A stretch of 21,873 bases of DNA from Hypsibius dujardini (Eukaryota; Tardigrada; Eutardigrada; Parachela; Hypsibiidae): contig LRSR01010520.1 of the NCBI GenBank assembly GCA_001579985.1, forward strand, positions 1 to 21,873, given 5' to 3'. The notes under the pieces were generated by a model. It saw only the letters and a list, made by a program, of their open reading frames with translations, was not told the origin of the DNA and did no database searches. The position numbers were made by a program, and so were the translations under genes. Each line of letters opens with the position of its first letter. The first letter of the stretch is position 1. Positions 10,091 through 19,841 of the stretch are shown here, in pieces.

Positions 10091-11218
10091 AGACGTTAGC
10101 GCACACCCAGCTGGCAGAGGTGGACCGGAAGTCAACTTTCTCAGGGAGCTCTGACAGATTCTTGCCTGTGTATGCAACAAGGGTCGCGCTCGATTGCGAA
10201 TTGATGACGGATGGGTCCGCGGATTACGTGAGAAAGCTAAGCTCTCTCCCCCTCACAACTTAGACACCACAATACCCTGGGCGCCATATATATATACATA
10301 TTGTGCAACCGGCGTGAAAGTTCGTCTTGTACAAGCTACTGTATGAGAATCCCCACAAAGGGACACACATAGTAGCGCTTTTTTCTCCTCGTTCAGCTTT
10401 TGTTAATTTGTCAACTCTCTATAGCGGAGTTGCGCGATTGAAGTGAGAGCTGTTTTTGGTACGAAGAGTGACGATTCTATCAACACTACTACACAGACAC
10501 AGCTGGTGCGAGGGTCTGTGCTGCCGAGGGTTGCGTCGGTGATGATGGTGATCAAGCACCCAGCCGATGGTGTAACAGGAGGCAGCCACAGACATTACTC
10601 CTAATACACACACAGACACACACAAGCGCGCATAAAAGACGTCAATTGCTCGGGGTGACCCATAGAACTGCAGTCGGGCATGTTAGAAGTGGTTGGCTGG
10701 CTGATGTCTCTTGCTTAATTTAAGGAGTAATACTTGGAGCACATAGTGGTGTGTGCGGTAGTGGAGGCCGAAAATAGCGTTCTTCTTTTGCCTGTGTAGC
10801 GGAGCGATTAGTGGTGTGGTGTGTGTGAGAGGCGGCTGGCGGAGAGCCCAGGGAACTCACGTCGTTGGTCGGAGAGAGCGAAAGATCCCTAACTGCTTAA
10901 TGGTAATGTGAGCAGTTAATCAAGGCGAACCAGGCATGTTCAAGCCGTGTCTGTCTGTCTGTCCGCGTGTCCAGTCTTAGGCAGTCTTCGTTACGTATGA
11001 GGAGGATGAGAGGGAGAAGATCTCTCACTCGATTGGTTTGCCGTTAGGGCAGGTCTTCGGATGCAGGGACCATGTGAATGACGTGAGAAAGGCGATGTCA
11101 CGGTGTCACTTTGGTCTTTCGCAGTCTGCTATTTATTCCATACGGAAAACCAGAATTCATAACTCTTTGCAAGCGGGAGGGGGGACAAAGCAGGGATCCG
11201 AGAAACCAGGCGACGAAC
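10091..11218. other. intergenic region without a recognised gene
   Basis: No conserved protein or spliced exon is seen on either strand. It contains a TATATATATA run near 10288, a CA-rich stretch at 10605-10625 and a short CTGT run near 10950-10964. A 68-codon minus-strand frame (10625-10419) has no recognisable similarity and no splice context. Confidence 0.6.
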
Positions 11219-11417
11219 AGGCCGGCAGACAGGCAAGCAGACAAGCCAACGAAAGAACAGAAGGCAGCAATAGCCAACAGTAGAAGTAAAGAAGGTACAC
11301 TATGGGCAGAGGTAGGTTGGTAAGCAGGACGGCACACAGTCAGGCAACAAGGCAGGCAGTCGGACAGACACATACACAGTCGGACAAACAGATAGACAAC
11401 CAAACAGACAGACAGAC

Positions 11418-11472
<55 letters not shown>

Positions 11473-11640
11473 TAAACAAGCGGACAGGTCAGGCAGACAG
11501 GCCGACAGGCAAGCAGACAGACAGGCAAACGAATGAGCAGAAGCCAGCAATAGCCAACAATAGAAGTGGAGAAAGTACACTGCGGGCACAGGTAGGCTGG
11601 TAGGCAGGAAAGCACACAGTCAGGCAAGAAGGTAGGAAGT
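11219..11640. repeat. diverged 280-bp direct duplication around a CAGA array
   Basis: The stretch 11219-11360 is repeated at 11499-11640. Over 11261-11360 against 11541-11640 I count about 15 mismatches in 100 and no gap, including non-CAGA text such as CAGCAATAGCCAACA and GCACACAGTCAGGCAA. The offset is exactly 280 bp. Between the copies lies the near-perfect CAGA run 11403-11469. The duplication is therefore of unique sequence plus array, not array slippage alone. Confidence 0.85.
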
Positions 11641-11800
11641 CGAACAGGCGGATAGGCAAACGGACTGGCAGACAGACGGACAGCCAAACAGACAGACGGA
11701 TTTACGTACACATTACGTACACACGCACAGAAATGCGGACAGACCCACAGTAGCATAGACATGTAGAGACACAGGCAGTCAACCAAATAGACAGACAGCT
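11641..11800. repeat. degenerate CAGA tail of the 11.2-11.8 kb array
   Basis: Loose CAGACAG, CGGACAG and CAGTCAAC words continue beyond the duplication and fade out near 11800. Confidence 0.7.
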
Positions 11801-12877
11801 GGGTCTTTGGTACTATATGCTTGATTAGGAAATCTTTGTCAGGCTAGTCTGGTGGTCTGAATCTTATGCTCATTGAGACTCCATTCTGACTACATAATGG
11901 CAATTTATATCGAAGTGTTGGGATCTGATGAATCGTTGGATCCCCAACTGACGGCCAGGACATTTCTTATAGTGGCCGATTCATACAGGAAACATTTGTC
12001 CAACTGGCTCTTCGTTTAGGGTCGCCGCGGCCAGGTTTTATTCTCAAAGGATCGCGTTCACGCTTACTCTCTGTAGGCACTGACTACATGCGTGTAGTTT
12101 GTATTGCTAACTACAGAAGATACGGGTATATGCACGCAAGCTGCCTGTTAATTACTGTAACTATCCGATAGGTGAACGATCGAACATCACAATCAAAAAG
12201 CCCGCGAAAGTGGAGACCCAGCAGCCGAAAGCAGCTTAAAAATGGATGCGCGAGAGAGAAAGCAGACCACGAGAAAGCAACAATCAACATCACAAGGAAC
12301 TCATTTTTAAAAGCCGCAGAAAGTGTGAACCGCATTTACATTTACATATACCGAATATACGAATACATCATAATAATAATAATAACAGGGCGTGGTCTCG
12401 AGAAATGGTCATTGTGTATGCTTGGGATGAAGTAGTAGTATCGTCAACAGGCGCGAGGATCGAAAGTGAGCCGGTGTGTAAATGGTTCGTTTTTGAAGGA
12501 GTACATTGAAATATAATGATAATGATAATGATAATGCAGAAAAAAGGCACTGAGAAAAGGTTGACATGCTTTTTATCAGTTCACGCGGGACGTGATGGTA
12601 TTTCCGCTGGTGTGTGTGTGTGTGTGGTGTAATAGAAAGGATGATGAGAGATGGTCGCGGTTATTCGTTTAAATGAGAATAGAAAGAGAGAGAGAGAGCT
12701 CTCGCACTGTTCTTCGCTGTCTTTTTTTTCTGTCTGATTGGGTAATTTGTGTGTTGATGTTTAGATCCGGATATCAGGAGGACAAGGGCCGCGAGAGACG
12801 CGCGAAAAAAAATGCACTTCCTCCACATATCCCACGACGACGACGACGACGACGATCACCATAGCATGCGCGTGCTT
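11801..12877. other. region downstream of the muscle LIM gene; possible 3' UTR
   Basis: No conserved exon is recognised. Simple repeats are (ATA)n at 12368-12384, (AATGAT)n at 12514-12536, GT at 12611-12626, GA at 12682-12698 and (CGA)n at 12835-12855. For the minus-strand muscle LIM transcript a possible AATAAA is the complement of TTTATT at 12037-12042, about 840 bp past its stop. A 40-codon plus-strand frame begins at 11897 and has no recognised similarity. Confidence 0.5.
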
Positions 12878-14693
12878 TCAGTACTGCATTCCGGTCTGAG
12901 GAACGTTGCTGCAAAGAGAGAGAGAAAAAAACAAATTAGAGGTCGCTAATGATTTATTAATAAACCGAATATTTATATATACGAGTATATATATATATAC
13001 ATATATATATCGGGACGGAGGACGGTGACAGACGGTGAATGCCTGCAGGCAGCGGTGGTCAGACGACATCATAAAGCAAAAGCAGTACAATACCATGCAG
13101 CAGCACATGCCAGACAAACAAGCGATGGAGAACATTTCAATTACAGCTTTGACAAAACGCCCATGAAATGTATTAATTTATTCACCTGTGTCGTTTGCCA
13201 AAACAGACAGACACAGACGCAAGGGTCGATGTAAAGCTTTTTCAGTCACAGAGTGCAGAAACAGACAATCAAGGCGTGGTTACAGTTTCCAGACACACTA
13301 ATTACAGACACAGACTTCGGATGTACAAGCTGCAGTCAGTCAGACATTCTGCTCAATACAGTAAATGGTTCCTCTGACATCAGATCTGAGCAAAGAAACA
13401 ATCATAGACAGCCAGTCAGAAATGATAGTTGTCTGAAACATCGATGACGGAAGCAATCGGCGATTACACAATCGAGCGTCATCGAAATATCTTCATAGTC
13501 ATGACTGGGACAGTCAGGCAAAAACCACAGAGTCTCTCAAAGAACTTCGAACACATTGACATATGCTGATCCATGCAGACAGACAAGGAGACAGACAGAC
13601 AGGTAAAAGGATGGACAAATTGCAGGTGGAATGGCAAGCAGTCTTGGAGGCACACAGACACAGGAAGATCGGCAGACAGTCAAAAGGAAAGGCGCGCAGA
13701 CTAACATACAGACAATCAGCCAGTCAGGCAAATAGTCAGATAGACAGCTGGACAGAGAAACAGACAGACAGATAGTCAGACAGACGGGCAGACAGGCTGA
13801 CAGACGAAGACAGAGAAAGGCTTATATACAGACATGCACCGAACCCAGGCAGACATAAGATAACTTGACAGGCACCGCGAATCCAACACCGAGGGGACCA
13901 ATGGGCAAGCAACGAAAACAATGAAGTGGAACATTTTAATGGCCCCGACAACAAACTCAAACAATAAACATCCCAGGGGCTGATGTGTCATGTTCTCATC
14001 AAGACAACCCCTGTGCTAGTCCCTCCGACGTTCGTTCGCCGAGTTCGTATCAGACAGATAACGTTCTCAACCTCAAGACAGGAAGCACAAGCAAGCACAT
14101 GCATTGGGGCCGCCGCCGGCAGATGCTAAAAGACAGAAGCGCTCTACAGAAAAAACTGATCATGACAGCCTGCCCGAGTGTGTGTGTGTCTGCGTGAGTC
14201 ATCCGCCGACACTCACGCCGTCTGAGCCAGGAATACCATCAGGGAGCTCCATAAATGGTATGTGCCCAGATAGCCCCAGACTAGCCAAGTCAGAAGCCGC
14301 CACAACCATCAGCGACCAGCAAAGCAAGCAACAGCCCAAAGGATTAAACGGGGGTAATATTTGCTTAAAGTGGATAAAAAAAGTGCACCGGTGAACCGGA
14401 AAAAGCCGCAAAATTTGCACACCTCAGCCCACACACAACACACATTGCACATGCCAACGTAGAACCCTACAGCACACATGCCACCTTGACAGGTAAGACA
14501 CACAGACTGACTCTTGAGAAGCAGGCAGACACAAGCAGAAACAAAAGATTGACCGTTATACAAACAGACAAGGCCGCTGCACAGACAGACAGTCAGACAG
14601 TCAGACAGTCAGACAGACAGACAAACAGCCAGCCAGCCAGCCAGTCAGCCAGCCAGCCAGACAGACAGACAGACAGCCACCAGCCAGCCAGCC

Positions 14694-14750
<57 letters not shown>

Positions 14751-15527
14751 TGAGTCTGTCAGACAAGGCAAGGCAAGGATCCGTACCTCATGGCGGTGCT
14801 GTTGTTGCCGAACTGCGCGCCCATGTCCATGCTGAGGGTGCCCGCTCCCATTCCGAAGCCGTATCCCTTGGGTCCGTGTTTCCTGCCGTAGCAGACCTTG
14901 CAGTAGAGGTGACCATCGTGCTCGGCGACGTTCACGCTGTCAAGCATCTTGTTGCAGAGGTCTAAAAACGATAAAACGAGGTTATATTTTCGTGGATTTA
15001 GTTAGAAACTTTCTCATAAGTCAGAGCAATCTTCGGGCATTGAAGATATAATCGATGAGACAAAACAAAGGGAGATGGGGAAAATGGGTTTGAGGTAGTC
15101 TTCAGCTTCACTGTGCAGTGCGCACTGCTTAACGACTCATGACCGACTGTGGCTGGGAACGTTTATAGAATCTGATCTAAACACTCGTTGGGAAACAGCT
15201 CAGAAATACAGCTCAGATATTAAAAACGTTGTAACCGATCAGGTCATCAAAAATGCATGCAGATATTAGTTCTGCAATCAGAATGTGTTTTTTAGTGTCC
15301 TAAAATAGCCAGACATTAAACAAACGACCTTTCTGTTCCACGGCATATTATGACACACTTGGGCTGAGGAAAGGAATGAGGACAAGAAGTCGAAGCAGTC
15401 AACTAGACAACAAATGAGTCGATAGAGGCAATCAGATAGGCGGACAGACAAACAAACAGACAGACAGGCAGAAAAACAGGCAGGCAGGTAGGCAGACAGA
15501 CAGACAGACAAACAAACAGACAGACAT

Positions 15528-15560
<33 letters not shown>

Positions 15561-15695
15561 AAGACAGACAGACAACTTACCGCATTTGAAGCAGAACTTG
15601 TGCCATTTGGCGCCACCGGCTACCCGTTCCTCGGCTGTGTAGACGGACTTGCCGCACTTGCCGCACTTGGGTCCTTCAGGTGCTACGAAAGGCAT
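12878..15695 (-). CDS. MLP: muscle LIM protein, single LIM domain (CRP/MLP family)
   Basis: Minus-strand exons are 15695-15581, 14961-14787 and 12908-12878, 106 aa, with introns of 619 and 1878 bp. The frame is kept at both junctions (D39 and S97 split). The LIM zinc ligands are complete: C11, C14, H32, C35, C38, C41, C59 and C62. After them come [18 protein letters not shown], the basic/glycine-rich segment typical of CRP/MLP proteins, then [11 protein letters not shown] and a ten-residue tail [10 protein letters not shown] on the last exon. MPFV plus [12 protein letters not shown] closely matches protostome one-LIM muscle proteins such as Drosophila Mlp60A (92 aa). The family acts at Z-discs and in muscle nuclei as an adaptor in myogenic differentiation. 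The start context is AACCATGC, good for animals; a possible acceptor (CCTCTCAG) ends 15 nt before the ATG. The last exon rests on a strong acceptor (CTCTCTTTGCAG), correct phase and an immediate stop. CTGT arrays occupy much of both introns on the sense strand. Confidence 0.93.
13190..13850. repeat. degenerate CAGA arrays in muscle LIM intron 2
   Basis: Two patches, 13198-13345 (sparse) and 13575-13850 (denser), of CAGACAGA, CAGTCAGGCA and CAGACGGGCAG words. They read CTGT on the muscle LIM sense strand. Open frames across them are array artefacts. Confidence 0.8.
13851..14486. other. non-repetitive part of muscle LIM intron 2
   Basis: Lies inside intron 2. No conserved exon is seen. A GCGTGAGT / ACTCACGC inverted repeat (14192-14199 and 14211-14218, 11-nt loop) is present. 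On the plus strand a donor-like CAG|GTAAGA occurs at 14490-14498 but no exon supports it. Confidence 0.55.
14487..14757. repeat. CAGA/CAGC array with a perfect 58-bp core
   Basis: The array grades from CAGTCAGACAG through CAGCCAGCCAG into perfect (CAGA)n at about 14693-14750. It ends about 30 bp from the donor of muscle LIM exon 2. The perfect core implies recent expansion and likely length polymorphism. Confidence 0.95.
15115..15128. other. 14-bp perfect palindrome in muscle LIM intron 1
   Basis: GCAGTGCGCACTGC is its own reverse complement. It lies in the non-repetitive part of the first coding intron. It could be a protein-binding site or chance. Confidence 0.4.
15437..15576. repeat. CAGA array abutting the muscle LIM exon-1 donor
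   Basis: Near-perfect CAGA with AAAC and GGCA interruptions, running up to the donor of exon 1. On the transcript the intron begins GTAAGT and passes directly into UGUC repeats. About 140 bp. Confidence 0.95.
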
Positions 15696-16020
15696 GGTTG
15701 AGGAGGTGTCTGAGAGGTCCGACGGGGAACTACTATGGAATCACGGAACGGAAAGCTACACAGAGAGCGGGCGTGCGAGAGAGGCAGAGACAGCAACGAG
15801 ATGAGAGTATAATGAAGATAATGGTCCCGAAACGTGACAGCGGAAATGACGGAACTGATTTCTCGCGCGCAAATTATCCACCCGCGGAGGCACGGAAAAG
15901 CCAACTATTCGTACAAGTAACGGAAGACTCGTACTCGTACAACACTGGAAAAAATAGAAACGCCCTCCTTTTTTCGGTCTCGCTTGAAATACCAGACTAC
16001 GGCTCACTCTCTAGCGGAAA

Positions 16021-16035
16021 GATATTTTTATATAG
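16021..16035 (-). promoter_or_regulatory. TATA box, possible core promoter of the muscle LIM gene
   Basis: Read on the minus strand, CTATATAAAAATATC (16035-16021) contains TATATAAAA about 330 bp upstream of the muscle LIM start codon. Its first ten bases match the MEF2 consensus YTAWWWWTAR with one mismatch. No clear leader intron could be defined between here and 15709, so the link is inferred from position and strand. Confidence 0.45.
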
Positions 16036-16048
16036 GCAAACCAGGTCC

Positions 16049-16203
16049 TGCCTGTCTGCCTGTCTGCCTGTCTGTCTGTCTGTCTGTCTGTTCAACAGAG
16101 ACCCCGGATTTGTTATTTTATAAAGCGGTCCGTCATGGTTTGTCTGTCTGCTAGTCTGTGTCTGTCCGTCTATCTGCCTGTCCGTCCGTCTGTCTGTCTG
16201 TCT
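16049..16203. repeat. two CTGT arrays
   Basis: 16049-16091 and 16139-16203 are CTGT on the plus strand, the reverse of the arrays at 13.2-15.6 kb. The spacer 16092-16138 is unique. Together with the array at 15437-15576 they make a long inverted pair. Confidence 0.93.
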
Positions 16204-16859
16204 CACATCTGTCTTACATCACAGATGTGTGTCTTTCTCCGATTGGCAGACTCTCGCGCTACCGTTTCGATGACTCATATTCGGACGTATATTCTTTGGA
16301 ACCGCGGACGGAGGTTTCTACGTTTATATGTCTCTGTCCTCTGCTGTTTACACACATATATACATAGAGCCGGAAAAAAAGCCTATTCACCGGAGGAGAC
16401 TACCGGAAATAAGTTTTCTCTGGAAAGGGCAAATTGGCATGTGGCGGCGAGCCGCTGAGTCCAATGCACGGTAATCGTTCCTCTATGATATCATAATAAG
16501 TCGTCTTTCATGATGCAGCAAGGCCCAGAGATTTCCTCTTCCGCCATATGTGTCTTCTCTCTCTCTCTCTCTAGACTCTATGTGTGTTTGTACATTCTCT
16601 TCTTAGCTTTTGGGATTGAGATGATGAGTCAGTCGTGCCGTGCGGAAGCAGTTGGTGGTGGTGCGTTCTTCTTCTTGGGGGACTACAAGGTGGCTCCTGT
16701 GAAAGACATGCACAGTTCAGCAGTCTGTCGTTCAGTCACCTTCCGGCAGTCAAAAGCATACCTATACATGTCGAAGAGGACAGAAGAGAGACACATGCCC
16801 ACCGTAGACAGACACACATACAAGTGCAGCATTCGAACCCAAATCATGTCGTCCGGAAC
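16204..16859. other. intergenic region without a recognised gene
   Basis: Mixed unique sequence with a CT run at 16556-16572. Open frames of 77-122 codons on the plus strand end in array-like or simple sequence and show no conserved motif or splice context. Confidence 0.5.
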
Positions 16860-17410
16860 GGGCCATAAAGAGACATAGACACGGAGGCGACAGACAGACA
16901 GACAAACAGTCACGTTAAGAAAGGTTGTATGGGTAAAGAGGAAGGCAGTCGCAGACGGAGACATGGGAACCGTTACAGGCAGGCAAGCAGACAACAGACA
17001 CGCATAAAAGTATGTAGGCAGGCAGACAAACAGACATGCAGACATGCACCAGCGCAGACAGGCCCTGGGGACTAATAAACATTCAGACAGGAGGACAGAA
17101 AGGTGAACAAAAAGACTCAAATAGACAGATAAACCCATCAAAACCCCCAGTGAAGGACACACTCAGATAGACTGAGGTATAGACACGTAGGTAAACAGAC
17201 AAGCAAACAAAGAGACACGAATGCGGATCGACAGACCGACAGATACCGTATGTTGGCAAGCAGGCAGGCAAGCAGGTAGACAGACAGACAGACAGACAGA
17301 CAGACATAAAGATAGACAGGCAAACAGGCAGACAGATAATCAGATAAGAGGACCATTCAGGAGACAGGCAGATCCACACACGGAAAGGGGGATAGGTCAG
17401 AAAGTAAGCA
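16860..17410. repeat. degenerate CAGA arrays
   Basis: Patches of CAGACAGA, GGCAGGCAAGCAG and CAGACATGCAG separated by short unique stretches; the best preserved is 17278-17310. Plus strand reads CAGA. It ends about 80 bp from the stop of the minus-strand exon at 17488. Confidence 0.9.
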
Positions 17411-17487
17411 GACTGACGAGCATCTTCGACGAAGACAACTAAACTAAATCCAGACCAGTGAACCAAAATTCGAACCCACAGACCTCG

Positions 17488-18046
17488 TCAGTCCACCAGT
17501 ACTGGTTGGTCTATCATCTGCCGCCGCCGCATCCTCACATCCCGCTCCGTCGCAGCGTCCTCCGGCCGGATGATGCTCTTCCGTGGACTGCTCCGCCGAT
17601 TGGCCAAATCCAACGCGGTGTCGTCTGTACTGACCACCGTCACGTTGGCCAGCACATCGTTTAGTAACTCGTGAATGGTCTGCCCAGTCCGCAGGCCGCC
17701 CAGACTACTCACTACCTGTACTTTCACCTGGTTGTCCGCAGCGGCAAACCGCGGAGAGTTCAGTTGTCCAAACCGGACTCGCTGCTTGCCCTGGGAGCTG
17801 TTCGGGGTGGTGGTGGCGGTACTGTTTCCGCCTCGGGTAGTCGTGTTGTTAGAGGAACTGTTAGTGTTTCGGCCGACCTCATTGGAGCTGGGAATGGTCT
17901 CCAGCCAGCGGCTCGAGCTCATGGGGCTGCGTGAGGAGGATGCGGGGGTGGAAGGTTCCGTGCGGTCAAGGAGGAACGCCTCTCGAAGAGTCCGTCGATG
18001 GTAGGGAGTGTCGACGGTTAGACCGGCGAAGGCGTCTGCCTCGTAA
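17488..18046 (-). CDS. unidentified protein, C-terminal exon with an RVRF motif
   Basis: A minus-strand exon opens after a clear acceptor (CCTCTTCTCAG) at 18047 and reads 185 codons to a stop at 17488. I do not recognise the family. In order it shows YEADAFAGLTVDTPYHRR, a Ser/Pro stretch, an Asn/Thr/Ser/Gly-rich low-complexity stretch, KQRVRFGQLNSPRF, a helical-looking segment (LRTGQTIHELLNDVLANV), and a basic end (RMRRRQMIDQPVLVD). RVRF fits the PP1-docking pattern RVxF, but that motif is short and occurs by chance. No membrane segment or signal peptide is present. GC-rich codon use resembles the recognised exons, unlike the flanking DNA. The exon enters in phase 2, so two bases of its first codon come from upstream. 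That upstream exon is unproven: it may be the 39-nt exon at 18835-18797, CDC50 itself, or another. Confidence 0.6.
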
Positions 18047-18130
18047 CTGAGAAGAGGAAAAATGAGTCAGACCACGGCAGGAAAACTGAGACCAGACTGT
18101 GATGTATGTCTCGGGATCTTCCGTCAGCTA

Positions 18131-18169
18131 CCTGTCTGCCTATCTGCTTGTCCGTCTGTCTGTCTGTCC

Positions 18170-18207
<38 letters not shown>

Positions 18208-18208
18208 A
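18131..18208. repeat. CTGT array
   Basis: Near-perfect CTGT on the plus strand, about 85 bp upstream (in transcript terms) of the minus-strand exon starting at 18046. On that gene's sense strand it reads CAGA. Confidence 0.95.
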
Positions 18209-18539
18209 AGCGATTTGGCAAACTACTCTTTTCCTATCTGACCCATTGTCTAAATGTCTGTCTCTCAGTACATGTGCTTAAATCAAAGACTGATCCGAGA
18301 CTTGTTGGCTGACCACATTTTCATATCATACTTTGTCCGACCAAGCTTTCTTTTTCCCCAGATACTTTTGTTTCTTACAACACTAAAGGAACGAATTTCT
18401 TAGGCATGTGCTACCGAATAATCAACTAAACTGAGGTATCACGATTCCCTACGGCCTACCGCAAGCGACACTAAAACTTTTCAACTAGACATAATATGAA
18501 TTGCAATAAAAAATACGCACAATCAGAAAATCTTCGCAC

Positions 18540-18728
18540 CGGGCCAATCTCATGAAAGTACCCCGGTGTAAAAGTAAAAAGTAAAACTGGCCCAGGATGA
18601 GTGAACATTTGACAGTTCAGCTGCCAGAAGGGTGTGCCGGATCTGGAGGCTGCCACGTGGATCGTGGAGAGGAGAGACTGGAGCTCGCACGAACCGACCA
18701 AGATGACGGGATGTGTCATGTAACGCAC
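18540..18728 (-). other. GC-rich open island, unexplained
   Basis: A GC-rich block in otherwise AT-rich DNA, open in two minus-strand frames (one contains LQIRHTLLAAELSNVHSSW, another GTPFWQLNCQMFTHPG). Acceptor-like CTCCAG and donor-like GTGCGT sites exist, but no combination joins it in frame to the exons on either side. It contains the palindromic E-box CCACGTGG (18653-18660). It may be a regulatory island, an alternative exon or a decayed exon. Confidence 0.25.
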
Positions 18729-18796
18729 AAATCAAGGTGGAAAAGAAAAAAAGTCGAAGGAGAATGAGGAGAAAGGTAAGGGACGAAAGAGATCAC

Positions 18797-18835
18797 CAGT
18801 GGCTGGCGGAAGTGACGTTCATCATGTCCGACGGT
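18797..18835 (-). CDS. candidate 39-nt exon
   Basis: On the minus strand a strong acceptor (CTCCTCGTCCTTACAG) and a donor (CTG|GTGATC) bound 39 nt. Entered and left in phase 2 it reads PSDMMNVTSASH plus split codons, and joins in frame to the exon at 18046. It holds two adjacent ATGs, so it could be a first coding exon starting MMNVTSASH. It could also lie between CDC50 exon 19846 and the 18046 exon. It is short, so chance is not excluded. Confidence 0.35.
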
Positions 18836-18953
18836 CTGTAAGGACGAGGAGAGGAGAGCTTAGTACAATAGACAAACGACACCAAAGTACTCACTACACG
18901 AACGAGGAGCAAGCAAAAAGCAGCTAGAAGTAGTCAGAAAACAAAAACCAGGT

Positions 18954-19031
18954 AGATAGGCAGTGAGTAGATAGGCAGTGAACAGACAAACAGAGAGACA
19001 GAGAGACAGACAGACAGGCAAACAAACAGAG
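18954..19031. repeat. short CAGA array
   Basis: CAGACAGA words with GAGA and GGCA variants, plus-strand CAGA orientation, between two CTGT arrays. Confidence 0.85.
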
Positions 19032-19252
19032 AAATAGCTAAAAATTTGAGCAAAACAGATAGATAACCAACGAAACCGAGAAACATTTAAGCAAGAATGA
19101 GGCAAACATCAAGCAAGAAGCAAATGGAAAACGCAATATATAAGAAGCCAAGAAATATCCTACAAAAGACCTCGATTGAATGTAGAAAACCCGTAAAAGC
19201 ATGCAGTTTTCCCTATTTGACTATGGCTACAAGTCACCACTTTTGTCAGGAG

Positions 19253-19620
19253 TTCTGCCTGCTTGCATGCTTGACTGCGAGTCTATCTTTCTGTCTGCCT
19301 GGATGTCTGTCAGCTTGCCTGCCTGTCTGTCCTGTCCATCTGTCTGCATGCCCGACTGCCTGCCTGCCAGTGTCTCTTTGTTTGTCCTCATGCCGACCTT
19401 CGAGCTCCCTCATCTGTCTACCTCATGTCTGACTGTGAGTCTGTTTGTCTGTCTGTCTATCCGTTTGTCTGTCTGTCTATCTGTCTGTTTGTCTGTCTGC
19501 CTGGCTGTTTTGTCTGTCCATCTGTCTGCAGGCCTGCATGCCCGACTGCCTCCTTGCCAGTGTCTGTTCGTCAGTTAGTTCGCATGCCTTCCTTCGAGCA
19601 TGTCTGTCTACCTCACAGTC
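19253..19620. repeat. degenerate CTGT array with internal duplication
   Basis: CTGTCTGC, CTGCCTGT and similar words. The segment GTCCATCTGTCTGCATGCCCGACTGCC near 19333 recurs near 19514 with a short insertion (GCAGGCCTGCATGCCCGACTGCC), each followed by GCCAGTGTCT, so a piece of about 180 bp appears duplicated. Confidence 0.85.
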
Positions 19621-19841
19621 GAACCTATGTGGCTGTCTATCTCGTTTTCCAATATTCCCATTGCTGTCCCCTACTGCCTCTACACGGGCCGGTAAACTAA
19701 CGATGCAAGCCATGCATGGAAAAAAATTCCCACTATGCCTTTGCCCAGAGTGTCCCAAAAACCGTAGCGAAAGCCCGAGCTGCATGCAAGAATGCAACAT
19801 GCAACACAAAGAGACATCACCGACTGCCCTGGAAAGGTCAC

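Noticed and set aside
11897-12019. 40-codon plus-strand frame beginning MAIYIEVLGSDESLDPQ
   Set aside because: Composition looks protein-like, but it is short, has no recognised similarity and no splice or promoter context. A conservation test would be needed to keep it.
12959-13015. AATAAA and TATA-like sequences near 12.96-13.0 kb
   Set aside because: They fall in an (AT)n stretch inside muscle LIM intron 2 where such words are expected; no gene end or start is linked to them.
14486-14965. 159-codon plus-strand frame, with a donor-like CAG|GTAAGA at 14490-14498
   Set aside because: Part is array and part is the antisense of muscle LIM exon 2. No upstream plus-strand exon joins to the donor.
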